This document shows positions 1 through 10,739 of a DNA stretch of 64,000 bases, one piece after another. The stretch is from Armigeres subalbatus (lineage: Eukaryota; Arthropoda; Insecta; Diptera; Culicidae): NCBI RefSeq assembly GCF_024139115.2, contig NC_085140.1, positions 315,087,259 through 315,151,258 of the forward strand. Direction: 5' to 3'. The stretch's first letter is position 1. Each line of letters begins with the position of its first letter. The notes under the pieces are model-generated. The model searched no databases, was not told the origin of the DNA, and saw only the letters and a program-made list of their open reading frames with translations. The position numbers and the translations under genes are program-made.

Positions 1-159
1 AAGCGAGGGAGGCAGTGCCAGTGCTCGGAAAGCACAGAACCTGGGTCTGATTTGTGTGGTTTGCGGTGACACCAGCTCTGGAAAACATTACGGAATCCTT
101 GCCTGTAATGGATGTTCCGGGTTCTTCAAGCGCAGCGTCCGCAGGAAACTTATTTACAG
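1..159 (+). CDS. Hr51: Nuclear receptor (NR2E3/PNR type) DNA-binding domain exon, first zinc finger; 5' end outside window
   Basis: The frame starting at base 2 is open to the left edge and encodes the first half of a nuclear-receptor DNA-binding domain. The first finger is visible as CVVCGD, then [16 protein letters not shown] and [11 protein letters not shown]: four zinc-binding cysteines (C-x2-C ... C-x2-C) with P-box CNGCSG. That P-box and the RRKLIYR run fit the NR2E3/PNR/Hr51 group rather than tailless or dissatisfaction, which have CDGCSG and IHRNR (family knowledge). The residues before the finger are Ser/Ala-rich. The exon ends at a consensus donor, ACAG|GTAATT, after two bases of an Arg codon. 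Known members are nuclear DNA-binding transcription factors; Drosophila Hr51 acts in the nervous system, notably the mushroom body. Hr51 assignment is by motif recall; a close paralogue is possible. The start codon is upstream of the window. Confidence 0.9.
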
Positions 160-960
160 GTAATTGGTTGAAATATTGTGATGAACAGCCCCTCATGTTT
201 ATACTTTATCATCATAAGTTATATTTAATTTACAAACAAGGCACCCCTCGCCGACGGAACATTCAATCAGAGATACCATAATTTCCCTTCAATTGAATCC
301 GGTCTTGTCGGACACCATTTGGCCAAGTGTATCCTCGACATAATTCCAATCGATCCCTCGAGAAAACGCGATTAGCAGTGCAGTGGCCGAGCGATTCACC
401 CTCCCCTAGGAGATACCTAGGATTGCTAAGTTCAGGCATCCGTGTCGCTTTTGGTGGTTCGGATTATGTTGCTTCGGAAGGGTGATTGAATTAGTTGAAA
501 TCTCTGCTGTTTTGATTAATGTGCAGAACTGCATCAGGATTTAGTGGCACTTGGTGACAATAGTTATTTTGGCATGTTTAGAAAAGTTGAAGGCCAGCAG
601 CAAAAATAAGGCTCGATCGTGACATGTACCGTGGAGTGTCGAAACTTGTTCACCTTCGCTCTTGAATATCTTCGATGGATAAAATATAATATAATTTGGA
701 ATGAGTTAACACGTTTGTAATTTGATCTGGGATGCTTTCTATGAATTGATCGAATGACTTCTATTTACCACCAAAATCATTGCAACTGTTTAAAAACAAG
801 AAAAACTGAAGCCCAATATCCTTCATGGATCCAACTTTGGGGCTGTTCATAACCCACGTAGACTCTCAAGGGAAGGGGAGGGGATTCACAACACAACACT
901 GGCGGAGCAAGCTGTGGCACTCTGAAATTAAATTACTAATTTTCTTAGAAGTTTAATTAT
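160..960. other. Intron sequence with no recognised feature
   Basis: Non-repetitive looking AT-rich DNA next to the first exon. No ORF, tandem repeat or element end was recognised. Confidence 0.5.
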
Positions 961-1900
961 CCTGGATAAACTTCCGAAGTAATTTTTAAAGTTTTTTCCG
1001 AATGAATTTTAGAAGAAAATCTAAGATTTTCTTTGCAAAATCAAATCGGTATTTCTCCGAAAATTCTATTGATAATGCCATCGTAAATTCATGTAAGAAT
1101 TCCTTAAAATCTATCCGAAAATTATTCAGGCTTTTCTTTGGAAATTTATTCGAGAATTCAGTCTGGATTTTTTCCAGAAATTTATTCGAAAATATCTTCT
1201 AAATATCCTTCAGAATTGTTTTCCACTCCAGGAATTATTTTAAAAAAATTCTCCATTGATTCCTTTTGAGTTTTTTCCAGCGACTCCTTCGGAAAATCCT
1301 ATGGTCTTGTTAATTCATCCAGAAATTCTTTCGGAACTTTTTTTTTAGTAAAACCATGCAAAATTCATGCAGGGATTATTCCAGAAATTTTATTGGTAGA
1401 TTTTTTCCTGAAATTTATTTATTAATGAAATAGGAATCCTGAAAGAATTTTCGACATTTCCAGATGAATTTTTTGAGGAACTCTTGAAATAATTTCTAAA
1501 TGATTCCTTATATATTTTGATGAGTTATAGGTGTTGATGAGTTTCCAATCAAATTTTCGGAGGAATGTCAGAAGGTATTCCCAGATGAAGTTTTGAAAAT
1601 ATTCCTGGATGAAGTTTTGAATAAATTCCTAAGTGAAAGTTCAAAGGAATTCCAAGAATTTGTTCCTAGAGTTATAAGAGGGTTTTCTTGAAATATTTGC
1701 TCTTGCAATTCTTTTAAAAAAATGAATGGTTCCTTATGCAATTTCTGCAGGAACTCCTAAGGCAATATCCAAAAGATTTCATAAAGGAATTTGTAAAAGA
1801 ACTGCCGGAGAAATTCATTAAAGAATTTGTAAATGAATTCTTGAAGGAATCCCTAGAAAAATTTTCGAAGGAAATTTTGTAGGAATTTCGAGGATATTTC
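960..1900. repeat. Degenerate GGAATTCC-type simple-sequence region
   Basis: Dense, imperfect reiterations of short words such as GAAATTCC, GGAATTCC and TTCCGGAA in both orientations, with no constant period. The same type of DNA recurs at 10740-12600 and 45355-46150. The small ORF at 1002-1202 is a by-product of this composition. Confidence 0.7.
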
Positions 1901-2740
1901 TAAAGGTATGTATTTCCGAAGACTACCCGTAATGCTGGGTAGACACCTTTACATGGTGCATTACGGAGTAAGATCTACCACACTGTGCTCCAGTTCTAAC
2001 TATTCTTGTTGATACTTAAAAGTGATGGTCGGAAGAGTATCGAACGACTATAATTTGCTTTTAGATGACACATCTTTGCTCCTCCCTTTTGGTAAATTAT
2101 AAAAACTTAATCTTAGGCTGGTTTTGAAGCCGACAACACGAATCTCAAAGCTCCAGAGCGCTCATTAATCAGGAAAGAAGCGGATAGGATTTTGTAGGAT
2201 CTGCTAAACCCTTTGACTGATTAGAGCTCTGTGTAAAAGTGAGATTCCGAAATGCCAAACGCAATGAAATCAGATCTCTGTACAAAAACGAATTCGGAAC
2301 TCATAAGAAGAAGCAAAAATATGTTTGAACTTTAGTATCGATGCATGGTCAAAATCAGTATTATCTCACTTTTTGCTGAAGCCGAAACTGATTAAGGGGC
2401 GGGCCTTTGAGAGTTACAACCTCTCGAAGGGTATAAATAGCGGTACCTCAATATAAAAAGGCATCATATTAAGTTTGAAAAATATCTGAATAAAAAACGA
2501 CTACTTCATTGCTTCTCAATAGAAATGGAGTAGAAAGACATGCACTAAATAAATTACACGAGTATATTACAAAAGTTCAATGTATTGGACGTAGTAGTTC
2601 ACACCGAACAAAAAAGTAATCCGGAGACAAACTGAAAACAATTAGAATTCCGGAAATAAATTAGAGGGTTTCATTGGATACTTCTCATAATATTCCTCTG
2701 AAAATTAAAAGATTAGAATTATAAGAAAATTTTGAAAGCC
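1900..2740. other. Intron sequence, mostly unassigned
   Basis: No ORF. A TATA-like segment near 2431 is listed separately; nothing else is recognised. Confidence 0.4.
2380..2500 (+). promoter_or_regulatory. TATA-box-like segment followed by AATAAA, possible LTR remnant
   Basis: GTATAAATAGCGG at 2431 lies in locally GC-richer DNA, with a polyadenylation-like GAATAAAAAA about 60 bases downstream. The spacing resembles U3-R of an LTR, but no terminal TG/CA ends, partner LTR or duplication were found. Confidence 0.22.
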
Positions 2741-2754
2741 AGTCAGTCAGTCAG

Positions 2755-3040
2755 GGGCCCTCCTTAGCCGTGCGGTAAGACGCGCGGCTACAAAGCAAGA
2801 CCATGCTGGGGGGGGGCTGGGTTCGATTCCCGATGCCGGTCTAGGAAATTTTCGGATTGGAAATTGTTTCGACTTCCCTGGGCATAAAAGTATCATCGTG
2901 TTAGCCTCATGATATACGGATGCGAAAATGGTAACCTGGCTTAGAAACCTCGCAATTAATAACTGTGGAAGTGTTTAATAAGCACTAAGCTGCGAGGCGG
3001 CTCTGTCCCAGTGTGGGGATGTAATGCCAATAAGGAGAAG
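2755..3040 (+). mobile_element. Feilai SINE, full length with perfect 14-bp target duplication
   Basis: tRNA-derived SINE with an A-box (TAGCCGTGCGGT) and a B-box (GGTTCGATTCC) near the 5' end. A conserved body follows (CTTCCCTGGGCATAAAAG, GGTAACCTGGCTTAGAA, CCCAGTGTGGGGATG) and the tail is AATGCCAATAAGGAGAAG. AGTCAGTCAGTCAG flanks it exactly at 2741-2754 and 3041-3054. I recognise this as Feilai of Aedes aegypti. A run of nine Gs near 2803 is peculiar to this copy. Confidence 0.93.
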
Positions 3041-3059
3041 AGTCAGTCAGTCAGTTTCA

Positions 3060-3380
3060 ACTTTTCGTTTCAATGAGACCAAAGCAAGCGTTTCTCGGGC
3101 CAAGGGAGAATCTTTTTTCGTTGTTTATTTTGAGGATCATCTTTCACCCATCAATCTTTCTCTACAATTAGCCTTGGATGATAAACGAAAATCTTGCCTA
3201 TTAGATGAAAATCCTTTTTCGTTTCATCACTTTTACCCACTCACTCACTTTTCGCGAGAATTATCGCAGAACAATTACCAAATTGTATGGCCGCGCCGGG
3301 ATTCGGACCCAGAATAGTAACAATAATAGCCGTAGGGATGCGCTTACTCTAGCTACATCACCACGCTATCTGTATGAAAG
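3060..3380 (-). mobile_element. Probable tRNA-derived SINE or tRNA pseudogene, minus strand
   Basis: On the minus strand, 3375 to 3285 reads GTGGTGATGTAGC...AGTAAGCGC followed by GGTCCGAATCCC, resembling a tRNA A-box and B-box (one change from GGTTCGAATCCC). The body continues to about 3060 without a clear end. The ORFs here on both strands are chance. Confidence 0.4.
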
Positions 3381-3610
3381 CATTAAGTTATTTGTTTTAC
3401 ATAAGCTACTACGATTTGCATTGAAGATGCAAAGACTCGAATATGAAAGAAGAAGAGCAAACCAACGTTTGCGGCAATCGAAGTGAGCGAGAAATGGTTA
3501 TCACTCTCCAAGCTGTTTTTCTTTCCCGAAAAGCGATTTCTCCTCGAAAATTTTCGTGAGGGAGCATCCTGTGCTCCTGAGATTGAGTGAGCGATACGAA
3601 CCCTGGTATT

Positions 3611-3683
3611 GAGACGTCTCACTTCTCACTTAGCACTACTCACTTTTTACAGTGGATATAAGTAGTGAGAAGTGAGACGTCTC
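3611..3683. repeat. Short palindrome with perfect 20-bp arms
   Basis: GAGACGTCTCACTTCTCACT at 3611-3630 is repeated inverted at 3664-3683; the arms themselves contain the palindrome GAGACGTCTC. Probably a tiny MITE or foldback remnant. Confidence 0.7.
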
Positions 3684-3717
3684 GGTTTCAACACCTCATT
3701 CCCCACTTTTTAAATGA

Positions 3718-4050
3718 CCTTTTCGGCCAAATGTCCTAATCGGCCAAATGAACTTCTCGGACAAATGTCCTATTCGGCCAACTGTCCTATTCGACCGAAT
3801 GGCCCATTCAGCCAAATGTCTTATTCGTACAAATGTCCTATTCGGCCAAATGAACTTTTTGGCCAAATGTCCCATTCGGCCAAATGCTCTATTCGGTCAA
3901 ATACCTTATTCAGCCAAATGTCTTGTTCAGCCAAATGTGCTATTCGGCCTAATGTTTTATTCGGTCAAATGTCGTATTCGGCCAAAGGTCCTATGCGGCC
4001 AAATGTCCTATACGGTCAAATGTACTATTCGGCCAAATGTCCTATTCCGA
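3718..4050. repeat. 17-bp tandem repeat, about 19 units (CGGCCAAATGTCCTATT)
   Basis: Direct tandem array of the 17-mer CGGCCAAATGTCCTATT with 0-4 changes per unit. Because 17 is not a multiple of 3, all forward frames yield repetitive pseudo-proteins; those ORFs are not genes. The array starts right after the palindrome at 3611-3683. Confidence 0.92.
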
Positions 4051-4254
4051 TTGTTGCATCAAACAACGCGGATTTTGTTGTTTCAATCTTCAACGTTGTC
4101 ATTTCAGCATGTTCACATGCTTTATTCAATTGAACATTATTGTTGCATCGCATGATTGAAACAATAATAATATCGTTCTTTTGACAACCATTTCATGATT
4201 TGGAAAAACTGTATAAACTGATCAACATAGATCATCCCGTCTACAAGAAGTAAG

Positions 4255-4610
4255 CACGGTGCAGAGGTAAAGGGGATGACTCTCACTCCCCATGTAACTA
4301 GTTCGATTCTGTTTCTGTCACTTTTTCATCTTTTATTGTTGTCATTATATTGTCGATAAAGTAGTTTCACAGCGTTTTCGAATGTGAAAACAACCATGAA
4401 TATTGTTGTTTTCTGATGTATTATTTGACTGTGAGAGCTGAAAAGCATAGTTGAAATAAATAAACTCGAGAGTTGAATCAACTATCGCGTATGGTTGATT
4501 CAATCCTATAAATATTGTAAATAATAAATATTGTTACTCATAAATCAATACAAAAAAAAAAGTTGATTTAAAGCAGAATCCGGTTGATTCTATCGTATTT
4601 TTTCATCCGT
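4255..4610. other. Spacer between two duplicated 17-bp arrays
   Basis: AT-rich DNA with a weak tRNA-like stretch around 4255-4320 (TAGTTCGATTCTG as a poor B-box). It also holds short words built on GTTGATTC and TTGAATCAAC in both orientations, and an A-run at 4553. No gene recognised. Confidence 0.35.
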
Positions 4611-4611
4611 G

Positions 4612-4810
4612 TTCGGCCAAATGTCCTATTCGGCCAACTGTCCTATTCGACCGAATGGCCCATTCAGCCAAATGTCTTATTCGTACAAATGTCCTATTCG
4701 GCCAAATGAACTTTTTGGCCAAATGTCCCATTCGGCCAAATGCCCTATTCCGTCAAATGCCTTATTCGGCCAAATGTCTTGTTCAGCCAAATGTGCTATT
4801 CGGCCTAATC
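4612..4810. repeat. Second 17-bp array, unit-by-unit copy of part of the first
   Basis: About 11 units of the same 17-mer. Consecutive variant units (CGGCCAACTG, CGACCGAATGGCC, CAGCCAAATGTCTT, CGTACAAATG, CGGCCAAATGAAC, TGGCCAAATGTCCC...) appear in the same order as at about 3755-3955. This is therefore a segmental copy about 870 bp downstream, not an independent expansion. Confidence 0.88.
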
Positions 4811-5305
4811 CCAAGCAGCACAACATATTTCACTACTGAACATTTCACTGTGTTGCAACTATTCGGAAAGAAACAATCTTTGCGTATGTACCATCAAACA
4901 TAACTCTCTTGCAATCTAAAAAGCGCAAGAGGTGGAGCCAACGGAAACATCCTTCGATTGCAGTAAAACTGCAAAAATGTTGCAGAATACTACAGCGGAA
5001 AAAAATAAAATAAAAATATAAAACTGGATTCGATTTATGGATCTTGTGATTGATATAGCCCTTCACTCTACCACAGCACCACTCAACACTTCGAAGGGGC
5101 TGCATGTTGACTCACCATAAAAACCATACGATTATGAAGTTTCGTATTCGGGTTTTCTGTTACTTGATTGCACCATCCCCTGGATAAATTGTGAGTTATC
5201 AAAACGTTGAACGATGCTAAATTAAACATGAAGACACACTCAACTTATCTGCAACTTAATTTAAACAAACAATTAAATTTTGAAAGACGCATTGAAGTTA
5301 CATGG

Positions 5306-5640
5306 TAAAAACCCAGATTAATCCACCTAGCGGTGATGGTGCCTTTCTCGTTCGTTCAAAAGGTTTGGAAAAATCTAAAATAACACCAATATGTGGATTG
5401 GTCTTATTTTTCATATTTGTTTATGTACATAAAAAAAATGCTCGCCAAACGCAATTTGTTGCAAACAAATCGGATGAGCATAAGAGCAAAAAATGGCATT
5501 TTATTTTGTAGTTTTAAAATTAGTATTTTCGCCATAACTTTTGACCCAATTGTACGATCCGGCCAAGTTTCTATAGGAAACAATGGGACAAGATTCTGCG
5601 TCGAATGCAATCTGTTGCGAGCGAACTGAGAAGCACACAT
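5306..5640 (-). repeat. Dispersed repeat family copy (single monomer plus terminus)
   Basis: Starts with the family terminus AAAACCCAGATTAATCCACC...GGTGCCTTTCTCG and contains one segment homologous to the 167-bp satellite monomer (TTCGCCATAACTTTTGACCC, GGAAACAATGGGACAAGATT, GCGTCGAATGCAA). Family members: 5306, 7530-9912, 12684, 19627-22256, 57972 and 60118. Unclassified; non-coding. Confidence 0.75.
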
Positions 5641-6300
5641 ATTGCACATCAATCACAGTAACTTATATATGACCGGATTCAGTCACAATCACGGATACAA
5701 ATTTCATCCATTTGCTTCAAAAATATGCATGTTTATTTCCAAAATGGTAATATGTTTGAATCAAACATATTTATTTTTAAAACCAAATTAAATTCCTGTT
5801 TGTTTTATATATACACTAGTGGACAGCCCCTCACTCGCTCTTGCAAAAGTAAACAAAAACTCGAGTTCGGATCGGATCCGATCGGAAGTCAGCAGAGGAG
5901 CAGGAGCAAAAGTAGAAGCATTTGTTTTCTTGCTTCCAAATTGATGATAGGGATGTTTTTCAGGTACAGAAAGGTAATTAAATGAAATATGAACGTTTGG
6001 AATTGTGATATCTGGTAGTCAAATGCTACCAGAATATGAAAATTGGTAGAATTGATAAGAAAATATTATGAGGGGTCGAACCAAAACAATAATATCCATG
6101 TTTGCTTCAAACATTTAGCTGGTTAAAACAACATGAAACACACATTTGATTCAATAAAAAGTTTTTGTTCGCTTCAAATGCAACAATATGTTTGTTCCAA
6201 ACAGATTTATTTTTGATGCCAGAACAAACTGAATTTATGTTTGGATTTACCTAGAATATGTTTGTTTTTAACATAGTTTTTTCTGCGTGTATGGTTACTG
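5640..6300. other. Unassigned AT-rich DNA with TTTGCTTCAAACAT-like words
   Basis: Several related words (TTTGCTTCAAA, TTTGTTCCAAACA, GTTTGAATCAAACATA) recur between 5730 and 6250, suggesting an old degenerate repeat. No coding potential. Confidence 0.35.
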
Positions 6301-6301
6301 C

Positions 6302-7465
6302 GAATCTATGACAAAAGGTCGAAAGACAAAAGGTCGAAAAGACAAAAGGTCGAAAGGACAAAAGGTCGAAAGGACAAAAGGTCGAAAAGACAAAACGTCG
6401 AAAGGGACAGAATGTCGAAAGGACAAAAGGTCGAAAAGGACAAATGTCGAAAAGAACAAAATGTCTAAAGGGACAAAAGGTCGATAAAGAACGAGTTGAG
6501 TGTATTCTAAAGGAATTTGTTAAATGCATTTATTTTCATGCAGAAATACCACACTCATCTCATCAATCAAAGTTGAAGAATGAGCAATTTTCAAAGAAGG
6601 AGTAATTACTATGAACCAATATTATGAATAGCTAGATAATTCTGTTAGAAATGAATAAAACTTGTATTGCGCGAGACAGAGTTGTCCTATACAGTTGGCA
6701 AAAAAAATGCCATTTTATTTTTCACTATTTTTACAATTGAATAAAAATCGTTGAATGAGTGCAAATAATAGATGGAGATCTAGATTTTCTAAATGTCACT
6801 TCAATCTGTCTAAATAGTGTACGCCGTAGCCACGCAAGTGCGCGCATTAAAAATACACCGGTGTGTAAAGGCTCCTCAAAGTCTAAGCGATTTCATCCCC
6901 AAGACGGCGACAGCTTGTTGCGGCGATTATATCGTTGGGTGGATGCTGGCAATGCTCGATTTACGCATCCATACCAACAGAATCGCAGTCGCCAGGCAAT
7001 AGAACCTTAATACACGCCGATGTGTTTGATGTGCGGCGTGCGCCATTTTGAGAGAACGAAGTGATATTTAGAAAACTCAAACATCCATCTGTACATATTG
7101 AATGAGTTTTATGTATTTGTTAAAATTGTGAAAAATATAAAAGCAGAGTTTTACCAATTGTGTAAGGCAACTCTGGTGCGCAATTGATTCTCTCCGTTTC
7201 AGTTTCTTGTCTATTTCGACCTTTTGTGACTTTTGACCTTTAGATCTTATTGATCTTTTATTCTTTTTGGCCTTTTGTTCCATTCGAGTTTTTGTCCCTT
7301 TCGACCTTTTGTCCCATTCGACGTTTTGTCCTTTCGACCTTTTGTCCTTTTCGGCCTTTTGTCCTTTTCGACCATTTGTCCCTTCGACATTTTGTCTTTC
7401 GATGTTTTGTCTTCCGACCTTTTGTGCTTTCGGCCTTTTGTCTTTCGACCTTTTGTCCCTAACCC
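6302..7465. mobile_element. Foldback-like element with tandem-repeat arms and 9-bp target duplication
   Basis: Left arm 6308-6484 is a tandem array of GACAAAAGGTCGAAA-type units; right arm about 7200-7460 is the same unit inverted (CGACCTTTTGTCCTTTT). GGTTACTGC occurs directly at 6293-6301 and 7466-7474, exactly at the outer ends, as expected for a 9-bp target-site duplication. The central 0.7 kb shows no transposase. Long inverted arms made of subrepeats plus 9-bp duplications are hallmarks of Drosophila Foldback elements (MULE-related); membership here is inferred from structure. ORFs in the arms are repeat artefacts. Confidence 0.72.
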
Positions 7466-7529
7466 GGTTACTGCAACCAGATTTGTTGAACTTGTGTTGC
7501 TTGGGGAATAGATGAAGTCTAAGCGCTAA

Positions 7530-9718
7530 AAAAGTGAGCTAGACTTTTTTGAACTCTTTTTCACAATAAATAGTAATTTTACCATAACTTCTAAGCCCAT
7601 AGTCCAATCTGGCGAATTTTCAATAAGAAGCAATGAGACATTCTGCGTCGAATGCAATTCAATGCAAGCAAATCGGTTGAGGAAAAGTGCCTGAAAAATG
7701 AGTAACCTTTTTTTAGCGATTTTTCCATAAAAAAATGGTATAATTTTCGATCCCATAGTCCGATATGGCCAATTTTCAATAGGAAACAACGGGACAGGAT
7801 TATTCGTCGAATGCAACTTGTTGTGAGCAAATCGATTGAGGATAAGTGCCCGGAAAATGAGTGACATTTTTTACGCGATTTTTTCGTATGAATTTGTATT
7901 TTGGCCATAACTTTCGATCCCATAGTTCGATCTGGCCAATTTCAAAAAGGAAATAATGGGAAAGGATTCTGCGTCGAATGCAATTTGTTGCGAGCAAATC
8001 GGTTGAGGCTAAGTGCCCGAAAAATGAGTGACATTTTTTACGCGATTTTTTCGTATGAATTTGTATTTTGGCCATAACTTCTGATCCCATTGTTCGATGT
8101 GGCCAATTTCAAATAGGAAACAATGGGACAGGATTCTGCATCGAATGCAACTTGTTGCGAGCAAATCGGTTGAGAATAAGTTCCCGAAAAATGAGTGACA
8201 TTTTTTACGCGATTGTTTCGTATGATTTTGTATTTTGGCCATAACTTCTGATCCCATAGTTCGATCTGGCCAATTTCAAACAGGAAACAATAAGACAGGA
8301 TTTTGAATCGAATGCAATTTGTTGCGAGCAAATCGGTTGAGAATAATTTCCGAAAAATGAGTGACATTTTTTACTTGATTTTTTCGTATGAATTGGTATT
8401 TTGGCCATAACTTCTGATCCCATAGTCCGATCTGACCAATTTAAAATAGGAAACAACGGGACAGGATTCTACGTCGAATGCAACTTGTTGAGAACAAATC
8501 GGTTGAGGATAAATGCCCGAAAAATGAGTGACATTTTTTACGCGTTGTTTTTGTATGAATTGGTATTTTGGCCATAACTTCTGATCCCATAGTCCGATCT
8601 GACCAATTTCAAATAGGAAACAATGGGACAGGATTCTGCATCGAATGCAATTTGTTGCGAGCAAATCGGTTGAGGATAAAATCCCGAAAAATGAGTGACA
8701 TTTTTTACGCGATTTTTTCGTATGAATTTGTATTTTGGCCATAACTTCTGATCCCATAGTTTGATCTGGCCAATTTTAAATAGGAAACAATAAGACAGGA
8801 TTTTGAATTGAAGGCAATTTGTTGCGAGCAAATCGGTTGAGAATAATTTCCCGAAAAATGAGTGACATTTTTTACTTGATTTTTTCGTATGAATTGGTAT
8901 TTTGGCCATAACTTCTGATCCCATAGTCCGATCTGACCAATTTCAAATAGGAAACAACGGGACAGGATTCTACGTCGAATGCAACTTGTTGTGAGCAAAT
9001 CGATTGAGGATAAATGCCCGAAAAATGAGTGACATTTTTTACGCGATTTTTTCGTGTGAATTTGTATTTTGGCCATAACTTCTGATCCCATAGTTCGATG
9101 TGGCCAATTTCAAAAAGGATACAATGGGACAGGATTCTGCATCAAATGCAACTTGTTGCGAGCAAATCGGTTGAGGATAAGTTCCCCTAAAAATAAGTGA
9201 CATTTTTTACGCGATTTTTTCGTATGAATTTGTATTTTGGCCATAACTTCTGATCCCATAGTCCGATCTGGCCAATTTCAAATAGGAAACAATGGGACAG
9301 GATTCTGCGTCGAATGCAACTTGTTGCGAGCAAATCGGTTGAGGATAAGTGCCCGGAAAATGAGTGACATTTTTTACGCGATTTTTCTGTGTGAATTTGT
9401 ATTTTGGCCATAACATTTGATCCCATAGTCCGATCTGGCCAATTTCAAATAGGAAACAATGGGACAGGATTCTGCGTCGAATGCAACTTGTTGTGAGCAA
9501 ATCGGTTGAGGATAAGTGCCCGAAAAATGAGTGACATTTTTTACGCGATTTTTTCGTATGAATTTGTATTTTGGCCATAACTTGTGATCCCATAGTCCGA
9601 TCTAACCAATTTCAAATAGGAAACAATGGGACAGGATTCTGCGTCGAATGCAACTTGTTGCGAGCAAATCGGTTGAGGATAAGTGCCCGAAAAATGAGTG
9701 ACATTTTTGAGGAGTTTT

Positions 9719-9783
<65 letters not shown>

Positions 9784-9912
9784 TCACCTCGATTCGTCGA
9801 ACTGAGTCGATTGGTATATAACACTATGGGTCTCCGGGCCTTCTATAAAAAGTTTGTTTTTGGAGCGATCATATAGCCTTTACCGTATACTTAGTATACG
9901 AGAAAGGCAAAA
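7530..9912 (-). repeat. 167-bp satellite array (about 13 units) inside a dispersed repeat, with (CA)29
   Basis: Thirteen units carry the landmarks TTGGCCATAACTTCTGATCC, CCAATTTCAAATAGGAAAC, GACAGGATTCTGCGTCGAAT and GAGCAAATCGGTTGAGGAT. The spacing of GGCCATAAC at 9239, 9406 and 9573 gives a 167-bp period. The array ends in (CA)29 at 9722-9779. A terminus follows (ACATCACCTCGATTCGTCG ... GTATACTTAGTATACGAG) and closes with AAAGGCAAAAA, as in the single-copy family members at 57972 and 60118 in the opposite orientation. The repetitive minus-strand ORFs are not genes. Confidence 0.92.
9722..9779. repeat. (CA)29 microsatellite
   Basis: Uninterrupted CA dinucleotides between the satellite monomers and the element terminus. 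Confidence 0.98.
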
Positions 9913-10145
9913 ATATGCAACTTGATGATTTTGTTTCGTGTTTGCAACATAAAGTGCAGTATTCTTTGGTTGTTTGTTTCCAAATGTCAAACACGTACTG
10001 CATTGCAATGTTAATGAAACATTGATCACAACTCGAACGTTTTTGACATCTTGATGTAAATTTTTCGTGCTTTGATGTTTTTCCAATGCCTTTAATGAAA
10101 CTGAATAGAAACAAGGTGCTTTTGGAAGTTGTTGCGTGTGCTGGG

Positions 10146-10640
10146 ATGTCTTATTCGGTCAAATGTCGTATTCGACCACATGTTCTATTCGACCAAATGT
10201 CCTATACGGCCAAATGTACTATTCGGCCAAATGTCCTATTCGGCCAAATGTACTATTCGGGCAAATGTCTTATTCGGCCAAAGGTTCTATGGGGCCGTCC
10301 TTAGCCGTGCGGTAAGACGCGCGGCTACAAAGCAAGACCATGCTGGGGGTGGCTGGGTTCGATTCCCGGTGCCGGTCTAGGCAATTTTCGGATTGGAAAT
10401 TGTCTCGACTTCCCTGGGCATAAAAGTATCATCGTGCTAGCCTTATGATATACGAATGCAAAAATGGTAACCTGGCTTAGAAGCTAATAACTGTGTAAGT
10501 GCTTAATAAACACTAAACTGCGAGGCGGGTCTGTCCCAGTGTGGGGATGTAATGCCAATAAGTAGAAGAAGAAGAAGTCCTATTCGGTAAAATGACCCTT
10601 TCGGCCGAATGACTTCGGCAAAACGGCCCTTCCCCGATAA
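10146..10640. repeat. 17-bp CGGCCAAATG array, interrupted by a Feilai SINE
   Basis: About nine units of the 17-mer at 10146-10291 and more at 10577-10640 (CCTATTCGGTAAAATGACC...). The SINE at 10292-10577 sits between them, so the array predates it. Confidence 0.85.
10292..10577 (+). mobile_element. Feilai SINE (second copy)
   Basis: Same A-box, B-box and body as the copy at 2755, ending in (AGA)n. A short deletion lies near 10480 (loss of ACCTCGCAATT). It is inserted in the 17-bp array; the GTTCTAT/GTCCTAT flanks are only a weak candidate duplication. Confidence 0.92.
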
Positions 10641-10739
10641 AACAGTGTTTTGAATCTGAAATTAAGACTTCATGCCAAAAAGAAAACCCAAAAATATCTG
10701 CATTGCAGTCGATCCATCAACCTTCTTCGGAGATTCTCA

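Noticed and set aside
1..159. Start codon for the receptor at ATG 54 in another frame
   Set aside because: That frame does not encode the zinc finger; the correct frame is open to the left edge, so the start lies outside.
2762..2840. tRNA gene calls at the SINE heads (also 10300, 37322, 44250, 53505, 63820)
   Set aside because: A- and B-boxes are present, but cloverleaf pairing is degraded and each is followed by a conserved SINE body and tail, several with target duplications.
3714..4155. Repetitive 135-139 codon ORFs
   Set aside because: Produced by the 17-bp tandem repeat, which gives similar peptides in all three frames.
7526..9824. Series of overlapping minus-strand ORFs of 70-130 codons
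   Set aside because: Frames kept open by the 167-bp satellite; the same peptide recurs with each monomer and extends into the CA tract as poly(Cys-Val). Not genes.
7530..9912. Possible CRISPR array
   Set aside because: The whole 167-bp unit is conserved with no unique spacers, and the genome is eukaryotic.
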